A DNA stretch of 64,000 bases from Gymnopilus junonius (taxonomy: Eukaryota > Basidiomycota > Agaricomycetes > Agaricales > Galerinaceae), in assembly GCA_015501075.1 (NCBI GenBank), contig JADNYJ010000036.1, forward strand, positions 124,001 to 188,000. Direction: 5' to 3'. This document shows, in pieces, positions 36,411 through 46,469 of this stretch; positions within the stretch are counted from its first letter, which is position 1, and every line of letters begins with the position of its first letter. The position numbers and the translations under genes were made by a program. Under the pieces are notes generated by a model. The model was given only the letters and a program-made list of their open reading frames with translations. It did no database searches and was not told the origin of the DNA.

Positions 36411-37019
36411 ATGGTACGCAGTTCAAATACACCTTCGTGATCAATATATCATCTTACGAATCATACACCAGGCGCTCAGATCATCAAATACAAATCCACC
36501 ATCAACAGCCCGAACATCCTTCATCTCCCAACCCGCCTCCTCTTCCTCCTCCTCAAACCCACCCTCATCCCAAAATCCCTCGAATACAGCCACAACATCA
36601 ACCTCAACCCCAACGCCCACAATGTCCCCCGAACTCGAACAAACCCTATCCCTGCTCTCCTCCCACCGCTCCGTGCTCGGATACATGCTCATCACACGCG
36701 GCCCGCACCCCAGCATCATCCGACACTCGGGCGTAATATTCGAGGGCGAGCAAGGGAAGCGGTACGCTGCTGTCGTCGCTAGGATTGTGGAGAGCGTGCA
36801 AGCGGGATTGGAGGAGGTTAGGGCGGACGATGGGTTAAGCGGGGCGGCGGGGGTTGAGGCGGATACGGACGAGGTGCGGTTTATGAGGATAAGGACGAAG
36901 AGGCATGAGATTATGATTTCGCCTGGTCGGTCTGTTTTTGTCTTATTTAATCGTTTTTACTGATTTTTGGAATAGACGATAGGTATCTCTTAGCGGTTCT
37001 TCATGATCCAGCCATTTGA
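36411..37019 (+). CDS. Dynein light chain, roadblock/LC7 type
   Basis: Small cytoplasmic dynein subunit (DYNLRB/LC7) that binds the intermediate chain. The conserved part starts MSPELEQTLSLLSSHRSVLG at 36622 and continues GVIFEGEQGKRYAAVVARIV, DEVRFMRIRTKRHEIMISP. An intron (about 36926-36975) joins DDRYLLAVLHDPAI and a stop at 37017-37019. The roadblock fold is complete and of normal length (about 110 residues). The frame is also open upstream: ATG 36411 is followed at once by a GT donor (36414) and an acceptor CACCAG at 36471. That gives ALRSSNTNPPSTARTSF and a Ser/Thr/Pro linker running in frame into MSPELE, so I take 36411 as the likely start; 36622 is the conservative alternative. Part of the last exon and 3' region is duplicated about 0.6 kb downstream. 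Confidence 0.82.
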
Positions 37020-37110
37020 AGTGCTTCGCATCTATGCCTATATTATCATATTCGATTCGTTCTTGAATTTCGTCTTTTGTTATTGTATACCAATTATACC
37101 TGGATTTCTT
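36946..37110 (+). repeat. Duplicated segment, copy 1: last exon and 3' region of the dynein light chain gene
   Basis: Runs from the end of the last intron (TTTTTGGAATAG before 36976) through the final exon and stop into the 3' region (ATTATCATATTCGATTCGTT). Copy 2 lies at 37533-37690. By eye the two agree at close to nine positions in ten over about 130 bases. Confidence 0.85.
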
Positions 37111-38028
37111 TTTCTCAGAAACTTTACTATAACGCCAGTCTCGACCACTACTTAATTGAATCTGATTTTCTTGGTATTTTCAATCCAATTCCGATCAATC
37201 GCTAACTCTTCATTCTACAGTATGAACGTCTACAGTGACTGTGTTTGAGTCTACTCTAATGCAGGTCGAAAAAAGGCTGATTTTTTTTGCATGGAACAAA
37301 ACGCCTTTCAACCTCGTTGGGTGTTGAAATTAGCTTCAGGGCAAAGTGTGTGTCGTTTACAACGACGGCTATTTGGTAGCAAGTCGTGAGGAACGAGGCG
37401 AGCAAGCCTCAGTGATGCTCTGCAGTAGAATGAAAACTGACAACTTGAAGTCAAACCTATCTATCCGGAAGACTTTTTTCCAAACAGTGTGGTCGGTCAA
37501 TCTGCGATTACGGTGCCTCCTGTTTTCTCCCTTGTTACGTTTACTGATTCTTGGAATAGACGACAGGTACCTCTCTGCAGTCCTTCACGATCCGGCCACT
37601 TGAAGTGCTTCGAATCTACGCCTACATTATCATATTCGATTCGTTCTTGAATTTTGTTGTTGCGATTGTATACCAATTATACCTAGATTTTATATTCGGA
37701 GAAGTACAGCGTAGCAGATTGACAAAAGTCTGTCGCATTTCTGCACGAAAACACTTGAACTTTTTTGCCCGGTTCATTGAAGAGAAGATCACGATATGGA
37801 AGGTATGATAAACTTGTACACCGGACTACACTGGACTAACCTGTCCTTATTTTTACACAGCAGCTGAGGAATACGAAACTACAGAACAAATCATTTCCCC
37901 GCGCATCCCGAAATTTATCGGAGAAGAGAAGAGAAAACGCACGCAAAAAACCTGACCCTTTGTTTAGTTTCTTCATCATATCGTCCCTTTCTTTCATAGG
38001 AAGTTGGGTACCAAGGTTGCTGGAAACT
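37020..38028. other. Intergenic region, 1.0 kb, containing the duplicated dynein exon
   Basis: Apart from copy 2 of the duplicated segment (37533-37690), I see AT-rich spacer. An open frame, 37346-37603, runs into the duplicated exon, but its 5' part has no recognisable protein character. Confidence 0.4.
37533..37690 (+). repeat. Duplicated segment, copy 2: dynein light chain terminal exon with acceptor site
   Basis: Keeps the intron 3' end (TGATTCTTGGAATAG, 37544-37558) and an open exon (37559-37603) reading DDRYLSAVLHDPAT plus stop, against DDRYLLAVLHDPAI in copy 1. The downstream TTGAAGTGCTTCG and ATTATCATATTCGATTCGTT are also shared. No roadblock N-terminal part accompanies it. It is either a leftover of an unequal exchange or a usable alternative last exon. 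Confidence 0.8.
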
Positions 38029-39801
38029 TCATTCTGACACTCTTGGAGGGGCAAACCTCCTGACTTCCTGATAGGCCTTGATCATAGTTTTTACACCCTC
38101 TTTCCAGCCTGGCTCGGCTTCTGGAACGCCTGAAAGATCCAACTTTTTTAGGTACGGAAATAGATGGTCAATGTACCGCGATACAATGACTGCGTTCTTC
38201 ATGCCTCTGCAGATTTCTTTCGAATCACTGTTGTAACTTGCTGCTCGCCCCTGTAGTGGCCATACAACCAATTCCTCTAGCTTGTGGCCGAGGGATCTTT
38301 CTTGCATTCCCAGGTGCATTGCCTCAAGATCGGAGGTTCCACAGGCGATAGCCACCGAAATGCGGAGAACCCTGAGAGTTGGACAATGCTGTACCAACTC
38401 TTTTAATTTCAGCAGTGTACGTCTCAGAGGTTTTTTTGGTGCAGGCTGCAACTTGTCATGCCATCGAAATCGATTTCAAAATGTTCAAGTGTCGACCATT
38501 CATGGCACAAATTACATAGATCTGAGAATGCCTTGAGACTATAGAGACATGAAATCTTGACACATTTAAGTTGTTTGCAGGGGGAAAATGAAAGGAGAGC
38601 CCGTGTCATTTCTGTTCGAAAGTGGCCTGTTGGCTCATCATAAGTGATTCGGATGGACTGCAGGAGTGGCGCAGCAATTTCAACAACTCGCTTGACCATT
38701 GTTCTACATCACCTGGCTGTGACGAGCCTGGCCTCCTGAAAAGTGGATTGAAACATCCTGGAGTTCTGGAGATTCGATAGCTTTGAAGATACGCAGAAGA
38801 ACCATAACGGGCCCTGAAATATGCAGAACTTTGAGTGTAGGGAACAGAGGATGAATCATATTATGAAGTCCATAATTATGCCAGTGCTCCGGGTCCGCCC
38901 CCCCTGAGAGTAAGAGAAAAGTTTTTGAGGGATTTCATGCCCGACAACTGGTCTAAAAGACCAGCCCAAGTTGAGATGCAGTCGAAGTCAAATGAAATGT
39001 TTTCCAAAGCGGTGAAATGTTTGACCACAATGTCGGTTATGTGAGCGAGCGAGGTAATGTCGATGGATCGACCACTCAGTGCTAACGTGTGTACTGTCGG
39101 TGCCGTCTCTCCGGTGACCAGGAGCAAAGAAGAAGAGAAGGTTGCTGTTGATGGGTTTATGTCACTTATGGTCACTTCGGAAACTAGAGGTGAAGGTAAA
39201 AGAAACATGGCTTGTCTTTTCTCCACCACGCTTCCTACATCGCCAAAGTCCAAAGTCCTGAGAGTCGGTAGCAAGTGTGAATCCAGCCTTCTCGACAGGA
39301 AATGATAAACATCAGGGGAGACATGGTAATCAGGAGGTGTGAAGCGGAAGCGTCGAATACGTCGTGTATAGAGTTTCAGTCGTTCGAGGTGCTCATCTCG
39401 TATCAATTCGCTGGTCGCCTACACATTCCAATCAGCCAATATTTACACATAAATAGAGATACATAACCCACATATATACCGTTTTCGTGCACTAATGTGG
39501 GTATCAAACATAGCAAGACCACCCATGAATTTATGGATCTCCAAAGAATGTTCATGGCCGGCTCGAAGAAAGATTTCTTGACCAACGATGCGGAAAGCAG
39601 ATGACCACTATCAGGAGTTTGAATCCTATCTTCTGACAGAGGTGAAGTATGGAGGAAGGAAAAAATAACTTCAAGGATATCCAAGTTCTCCAACACCTCA
39701 GAACGGGCAGACGCTACAAGGGCAGGTGCAGCATCGACGAATTCGGAATCCATTGTGCCGGTGGGACGATCAGTGCTGGAATCCGAGTTCTCAGATAACA
39801 T
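38029..39801 (-). pseudogene. F-box/LRR-like protein, cluster paralogue D, broken by frame changes
   Basis: The start is ATG 39799-39801 (MLSENSDSSTDRPTGTMDSE). The F-box-like part is ENLDILEVIFSFLHTSPLSE then FFEPAMNILWRSINSWVVLL. An intron near 39480-39415 leads to LIRDEHLERLKLYTRRIRRF. LRR-like repeats follow down to FSLTLRGGG and a stop at 38876. Sequence similar to the paralogues continues in another frame (MIHPLFPTLKVLHISGPVMV), starting at a run of seven Gs (minus strand, about 38900). It changes again near 38700 (MVKRVVEIAAPLLQSIRITY) after a TAG, and again near 38440 (KPLRRTLLKLKELVQHCPTL), ending KAYQEVRRFAPPRVSE at 38029. The exon layout is that of the intact gene at 40517-42167. 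One break is at a homopolymer and could be an assembly error; three together suggest decay. Confidence 0.7.
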
Positions 39802-40516
39802 TCTAATTTCAGAGAACCCTTGAGTCCTGCGTGTTCTTTCTACTGTACGAGATCGTTGAGATCAACCTAGAGGCCGAACGAAGTTAGTACCTGGTGAGGA
39901 GATAGAGAATTCAAGGCACCTTGTCGGACCTCCGGTGATATGAAGTCGAAAGCTAGGTCCAGTGGATGCAGCAAATCCGGGAGTTGTGTTGCTACGAGTC
40001 AAATCTAATGCCTGGTCAATGATGATGGCTGCAAGTTTAGAGATGCAAAATAAGCGCCCGTTGATCGAGAGAATTTCTAAGGCATCGTGAGACAAATAAC
40101 GCCTTCAGGTAACGTGAATACTATACCTACTGCCGACACTACGGAAACAAATATACCAGCCTTGCATTTTAGGTGTGTAGTATATGTAAAATCTTTGAGT
40201 AAAGCACTTGGAAGAATTTAGTATATAAGGTATTCCTATATTAGTACGAACCATCACCCCGCAACAAGTCCCTAAACCACATAAGTACAGCGGCCAGTTG
40301 CATGCCATGATGATGATTACTAGCAGGTGGCCATAAAAGCAGCTGTAGTTCGAGGCAAGTTCGAGGTTTCCATGGCATCATGCGATCTAATGACGATAGC
40401 AGGTTGAATAGAATAAGCATATATGTTGTCACTACACGAACCAGTTACAGCGCATTAGCCTTCCTTTTCATGTGTATGTATCATTAAAGAACAGACATCG
40501 GCTTACAATGATTGGG
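39802..40516. other. Intergenic region, 0.7 kb
   Basis: Between two minus-strand F-box paralogues. The open frame 39862-40095 on the minus strand (RSNTTPGFAASTGPSFRLHI) has some protein-like character but no splice partner or recognised family. I make no gene call. Confidence 0.3.
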
Positions 40517-42167
40517 TTACATAGTGCATTTGGACTTGGCACTAATGCTTTGATACACCCTAATCATTTCGTCAACTCCTGCAAGCCATGCGCACTCGTC
40601 CGGATGGGTTACCTCATTGAGATGAGGAAAGAGATTGTAAAGGTATTGAGAGACAGCGACCGCATCGCTTGTGCTTTTTTCTTTAGCTTCCTCGATAATG
40701 GCAGTAGGGCTCAATACCAAGGGCAGTATTTCAAGTGTTTGAAGTTCAGTGTCTCCAAACGGTTTGTGCTTGATGCCGTCCTCCCACAACATCTCAATAG
40801 CCTTTGAGCCTTTGGCAAGCGTCCCCAAAGATATAGAAAGGGAGGTTAACTTCGGGCAGTATTCTGCAAATATTCGTAGATCGTGTACTGACAAACCTAC
40901 CTCTCCCGGGAGGACCTTGAGAAAGGCAAGCTCGAGAGAAGAGAGCGTGAACCATTCCCCATTGCAGCACAGGCTTGTAAGCCTCGATGCATCCAGATAC
41001 TCAACGGAAACTGATAAGTGTTTCAGTTGCTTGCATAATTGCAAAGGCATAAGCGCCTTCCAAGTCATTCTGATACTATCCGCCAACTTCATATGAAAGG
41101 ATCTGAGAGATGAGGTGACTTGAGGCCGAACGAAATTCCGAACGAGCTGCTGAGCCGAAGGGATTACTTTCTCTGATCCAGGGCATTCGATTGTAATGTC
41201 TTCAAGATGCGACAGACTGAGCTTCCCCAGAATCGAGAAGACTGCGGTAACAGACCCCGAAAGCTCAAGAGACTCAAGTGCATCGAAGCTCGCATAGGAT
41301 TGTGATGTAGTGTCGAAGGAAGAATCTTTGTCCAATGTTAGCGAAAGGTTCTTCAATCTTGTCAGACCGGATAACTTTTGTAACATATCGCAGTCGAGAC
41401 TTCCGCTTTGCATACTGATTTGAAGGCTTTTCAGCATCTTAAATCGGTCCAGAAGGTCTGTTGTGACATTGCTTAATTCACCTGACACATCAAGATGTTC
41501 GAGGAACTTCGCATGTGTTGAAAGTATGACAAGCATGGAAGCCAAAAGAACCTCTGTAGCAGGGACTATACCCCCAACAGAGACGGTAGAGAGTGAGGGT
41601 GTTGGCATGAGGAATAAGGCGCTCAGATTGTCACGATAAAGTTGGCCGAGATTCGGAATGACTAATTTAGAAAGCCTAGGAAATAAATTGGGGCATAATC
41701 TCGAAATGCTGGCATATATGTGAGTTGACACGAATTCGTCAAAGGCGGTGAACTTGATAGTTCTGACACGCTCGGCATAGTACATCAGCCTCTCAAGATG
41801 TTCTTCGACTATGGCTTCGTCTGTGGTCTGCAAGAATGGTTATCAGGATTCACATGGCATAGAGTGAATGAATCAAGGGCGAACTCACATAAAGATTTTC
41901 ATCTTCATCCAATACCAGGGTAGGGATAAGGCAAAGTAAGGTCGTCCATGACTCTAGCGAGTGCCATAAGACACTCATAGCAGGTGCTGAGAATGTTCTG
42001 CATGTCAGACCAGCCCACAACAGTTGCTGGCTTTGAGGTGCTTCGATGCGACGGTCCATATCTGATGCCTGTGGAAGTACGTGGAAGAAAGAGAAAATAA
42101 GCCCAAGCAAGTCGGAGTTATTCAATACTTGGGAACGAGCCGAAAGTGGAAGCTCGGAATAATCCAT
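40517..42167 (-). CDS. F-box/LRR-like protein, cluster paralogue E, intact
   Basis: The start is ATG 42165-42167 (MDYSELPLSARSQVLNNSDL). The frame is also open upstream (an ATG near 42248), but MDYSE matches the start of related paralogues. The F-box-like segment is LLGLIFSFFHVLPQASD ... LLWAGLTCRTFSAPAMSVLW ... LESWTTLLCLIPTLVLDEDE. An intron with donor GTGAGT (about 41888) and acceptor TTGCAG (about 41831) leads to TTDEAIVEEHLERLMYYAER. It then runs unbroken to the stop at 40517: FPRLSKLVIPNLGQLYRDNL, LASMLVILSTHAKFLEHLDV, LPGEVGLSVHDLRIFAEYC, YNLFPHLNEVTHPDECAWLA. About 530 residues in two exons. It is the best reference for reading the decayed copies and is closest to paralogue C. Role as an SCF adaptor is inferred from the family. 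Confidence 0.8.
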
Positions 42168-42672
42168 AAAAACGATTGTAGTGTTGAGTCCATTTGGAGA
42201 ATGTGTTGAGCTAAACCAGGCTAAACCTTCATAGCACGAACCTGACAAAATAAAAACTTACTTCGAGTCCATTTCTCAGAGTTTTGGTGTAGATCCAGAT
42301 ATCCTAGATATCCTTATACCTTCCTGAAAGTATGTAGATACGTGATTGGAATTGTCGGTCACAAGTGTCAAAGGAGTCTTCAACAACGGCTGCTGCGGTA
42401 GCGGGTGCAGAGTAACAGTCAAAGGGAGAGGTCCACTGGCCGATGACGAAGGAGCTAAAGCCACTGACAACGGATACAGGTCACTGCTCAGACTGAAGAG
42501 TGGTTGAATGATGAAATTTTTTTTATAAGGTCGCTTGATGACGTCATGATTCTATACCGTGGGAAGATCCGGACATACCGGCGTCTAAAGGTCGATCGTC
42601 AATTCAACTTCATCGGTCTTCATCGACATCGCGAACGCTGCGCTAACCTTCGATCTTGTTCGTAGAGCAGAA
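42168..42672. promoter_or_regulatory. Divergent promoter region between two intact F-box paralogues
   Basis: 505 bases separate the start codons of paralogues E (minus) and F (plus), the only head-to-head pair in the cluster and the only two intact members. The open frame 42276-42470 (minus) is unspliced, unrecognised and not called. A run of eight Ts is at about 42519-42526. Confidence 0.4.
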
Positions 42673-44534
42673 ATGGATCTGGGAGGAGCAACCTCTTCTA
42701 CTGGCCCCATAAACAACGTAACATCTACCGGTACCGTCCATCCCAGCTCGCAGAGGAGCATGACCCAGGCTCAGCTGTAGTCAGTTTTCCTTCGATTGAC
42801 CTACGAGAGTCACTCATAACGAGCCACAAATCAGCAATCACGCTAATTCTGTAGGAGGTATTGAGTCTATCTCTGCTCGATCGCAGGTCTTGGCAAACGA
42901 AGATCTATTGGATTTGATATTTTCTTATTTTGACCCCGCCTTCTTTGAAGACATCTTGACCATGGATTCAACCACTAAAAGCGCCCTCTTATCCGTATGC
43001 CTGACTTGCAAAAGTTTTTATACTCCGGCCTTAGATCTATTATGGAGGGTGATGAACTCCATCATTCCTATTTTCAAACTCATACCAGCATTTACCAAAG
43101 TCAACGATACCTACGTGAGTATCACAATTGGAAGTTGGCTCCAGCTGTAGTGAGATTATTGACTAACGAGACAATGCAATAAAATAGACTCTCAGCGGAG
43201 TCATCAACCAATATCATATTGCAAGATTAGAAATGCATACCAGAAAAATTAGATGCTTACACCTGAAGACACCGCACGATGCAATTCCCAGTCACATCCT
43301 TTTCCGATTCACCCACCTACGAAAATTTTCTCTGTTTCCAGCTCTTACGCGCCTCCATATTCCTTCTCTGGCAGTTGAATATCTTAGGGGCATTGAGGGT
43401 CTCAACTTCCTCTTCCTTGCACACGGAAAATCTCTTTCAACGATCACACTGGGAGGCATAAATGCATCCACTGATGCATTTACTTCTTCATTCCTATCCG
43501 CCCTATCTCAAGAATGTGAATCAATTCAAAAATTAACCTTGACTGGTCGACTAACTCCGGATACACTCCATTTCGTGTCTGAATTCCAGCATCTACAGAC
43601 CTTGAATCTGACTTTTGATGCTGCAATTGTTGAAGTCGAATTCATACAACTCTGCAGTCATTTGATGTCCCTCACACACTTTATTATTCACTTACAGGCC
43701 TCTTCTACTGTGCATAATCCATCCGGGGTGGGGAAAGGGGCGATCCATGGGTTTGATGCTCTTCAGGAATTGCAAATAAGCGCGCCCCCTCCCGATGCTC
43801 TCAGAATTCTTGAGGTTATCAGCAAGGCGGGGTCGGTCAAGGTCATTTCACTATCATGCCCCTTCTTCTCGGCCCGTGATATCTCGGCCACTGCACTTTC
43901 CATCAAGTCCTGCATAGGTGAAAGCTGTCGTATTTCACCTTCTATGAGCAGCCTTACTGTACAAATGGGAAACAATAACACAGTCGTCCTTCCTCGGAAT
44001 TCACTTTCCCCTCTTCTCGCCTGTAAAAATCTTCGGTATTTTGCACTCACTGGCATATCTTTGGCAATAACAGATGACGATATCAGCCAAATCTGTGAAG
44101 AAGGTGGTTGGGAAAACCTCACAGTGCTATGGCTGCCTCCTTCTGCCCCCGGAAGCAGCCCATCGTTGTCGAGCCTCCATGTACTCGCAACTCACTGTCC
44201 CAAAATACATGTCCTTGCCATCCCAATCGATTTCAGCCTTGACTTCAGCAACCTAAATGATATGCGCCTTCATCCTCGGCGTCCACACGGACTCCAGCAT
44301 CTGACAGTCATCAGGTCGGCTCTGAACAGGCTGCATGAAGATAGCGGAACCACTATAGCAACAGCTATTGGTGTATCTCGGTTCCTTGAATACCAGTTCC
44401 CGTTCCTCTGCAAGAGTGTGCTGTCAGGTGGCACCGGCAGTTCTGACTGGTGGAACACAGTGAAGTCACTTATGAAGGAATATAAATTAATCAGAGTAGA
44501 GGAGAGAAGGAAAGATGATGACGAGACTGTCTGA
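42673..44534 (+). CDS. F-box/LRR-like protein, cluster paralogue F, intact
   Basis: ATG 42673 gives MDLGGATSSTGPINNVTST. The first intron runs from 42731 to about 42854, followed by GGIESISARSQVLANEDLLD and LIFSYFDPAFFEDILTM, then LLSVCLTCKSFYTPALDLLW. The second intron runs from the GTGAGT near 43114 to about 43189. The third exon is TLSGVINQYHIARLEMHTRK and is open to the stop at 44532-44534. It includes FPALTRLHIPSLAVEYLRGI, DAFTSSFLSALSQECESIQK and IAITDDDISQICEEGGWENL (the position of the frame break in paralogues A and B), then FLEYQFPFLCKSVLSGGTG. About 540 residues. The intron positions match those of A, B and E, supporting common descent. Confidence 0.8.
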
Positions 44535-44734
44535 CGGCTTGCCTAATCTTAAACGAAGATTCGTCGATATACATTTTGTACGCCTTGTGATACCAGAAAC
44601 TTGTGTTGATACTTGCGGTCACCAATTCTAGCTTTATATTTCATACTATATACTGTCTATCCCTTGAGAGAGTCAACGGTCATTAGTCTGGTATCGTGTA
44701 AGGTTGAATGATTCGACGAGCAGAGGAGAATAAT

Positions 44735-45942
44735 TTATTCCGACTTTAGCTTAACAGGCGATGCAGACCACCGTCCGAGTAGGTGGTTTGCTCTAACAAT
44801 AAGTAGATCCCTAAGCATCTGCAAAGATGCCGTGACGACATTTAGCTTGCTCCCTGCAACTTCATGCCATTCGATGGGGACTTCCGCGACGGGTATACGG
44901 AGCTGCTTGGCTAAAAGCAGGAGCTCGACATCAAATATCCACGTCGGGAGATGCTGGGCTGGAAAGATTTGCTGGGCTGCAGAACGTGAAAAGAGCTTGA
45001 AGCCGCATTGGGTGTCCCGGATGTGGCCAACGCCGACTATACGCAGGATGGTATGAAGGCCGTACATCAGAATGTTGCGTAGCAGTGACCGCTAGATGGC
45101 AAGGAGTTAGTCACATTTGCAAAAGTGATTCTTTTACGTGAACTTACTTTGACGACAGCTTCTGTCTTGACGAGGTGAGCTCTGCTCCCAACAACCACAC
45201 CAGGGGCATTATTGGATGTCATGGTATCCATAGATTTCCATAATTCCTCTAAGTCTTCAATGCGACTGGCACCATCCGCATCGGCCATCAGTAATCTTTC
45301 CCCTCCTGAGTACAGCATCCCGTGCCGAACTGCACCTCCTTTCCCGACGTTTTTCTCCAACGTCACCACTTTAATATCAGAACTGGTATACTTTTGAGCG
45401 AGACCAAGCGCCGTTTTCGATGTGCCGTCGCTGGACCCGTCGTCGACTACTAGAATTTCATACGTCCGTTTGCCTTTAAGTGACTCCAGGTACTTGACTG
45501 TAGCTGCCATCATATCTGGCAGGCGCTCAGTCTCGTTGTAGGCTGGAATTACGATTGTCAAGTCGACTGTGCTTGGTTGCTGGAGGCGAGTCAAGGGACG
45601 AGGTTTGGTAGGTGATGACCTGGAAAGATAATTCTTTTCAGAATCATGGGTTACTATAGGCTCTGGCGACCAGAGCACGAGGCCTGTATAGAGCTAATGC
45701 CGGTTAGCATAGTGCAGTAAAGATATAAAAAAAACACGAAAAATCAGAAAAGGGGTATAAACCCCGACCCAGAAATCTTTCGTCGTCGCCACGGCGTGCC
45801 ATCCCTTGCGAGACGGACCCACGACTCGAAGAACAAGGATGAAGGGAGGTCATCCTAAATAGTACTCAGAATTCTGACTTACCAATACCAGACCTGCTAA
45901 TAGGAGAATAACCAAACCATAGACGAGAGTCGACTGATCCAT
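44735..45942 (-). CDS. ALG5: Dolichyl-phosphate beta-glucosyltransferase ALG5
   Basis: ER enzyme making dolichyl-phosphate-glucose from UDP-glucose, donor for the last steps of N-glycan precursor assembly (family GT2). ATG 45940-45942 gives MDQSTLVYGLVILLLAGLVL, a single N-terminal membrane anchor. Introns follow at about 45882-45835 and 45780-45690. The GT2 core starts STVDLTIVIPAYNETERLPD, then YEILVVDDGSSDGTSKTALG, VVTLEKNVGKGGAVRHGML and LLMADADGASRIEDLEELWK (DAD metal site). GVVVGSRAHLVKTEAVVK precedes an intron (about 45145-45092). The C-terminal part is RSLLRNILMYGLHTILR, HIRDTQCGFKLFSRSAAQQI, WIFDVELLLLAKQLRIPVAE and EVPIEWHEVAGSKLN, with a stop at 44735. All hallmark motifs are present. 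Convergent with paralogue F, 200 bases away. Confidence 0.93.
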
Positions 45943-46469
45943 AACGGCAAAGAAAACACTCTGCAAACGCGCTGAAAGAAAAGAATTCGTCAGGTTTTTG
46001 CGCTAGGGAACATGACCATGTAGACTCACGACTATAGCATAAAAACAAATGAACGTCGGGATCTATGACGGAGGACGGGAGTAAAGGTAAATAGGCGGAA
46101 ACGGAGACGGCGACGTGTCTAACATAGTAGAAGTAACCGTGAGAATTTCCACCGCCAGCGAAGCAGCAGACGTGTACCCGCTGAGCTCGGGTCTACATAC
46201 TCAGATCCTTGCGGCTCCGTGTATAAATCATCATTAATATTCGTAACCATTGGCAAACACTTGACAGGTTCGCTGAAGCAAGTTAGAATAATACAGGAAA
46301 GGAGGAGCAAGAGGAGATTTAGGAAGAAACAAGCGACAAGATTAAGTAGTGGCCTTACTATCGGAAGCAAGGGAAACTAGAAAAAGTGGTAATGTGTAGC
46401 AGGATACGGAAATAAGGGAGTCACATATATATGTGGTAGTTGGCCTCAGCAGGCGGTACCCGTAAGTTG
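45943..46469. other. Intergenic region, 0.5 kb
   Basis: Upstream of ALG5 and downstream of the RanBP1-domain gene. An open minus-strand frame at 46119-46370 begins with a hydrophobic stretch but lacks a credible partner exon. No gene is called. Confidence 0.3.

Noticed and set aside
39862..40095. Minus-strand open frame with protein-like composition between F-box paralogues
   Set aside because: No recognised motif, no ATG with a downstream exon and no similarity to the neighbouring family.
42276..42470. Possible upstream exon of paralogue E
   Set aside because: Not joinable by a clear splice to the MDYSE start, and other family members begin close to the F-box-like segment.
46119..46370. 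Possible small membrane protein (hydrophobic N-terminus) upstream of ALG5
   Set aside because: The start is not convincing, nothing continues it and the composition is spacer-like.
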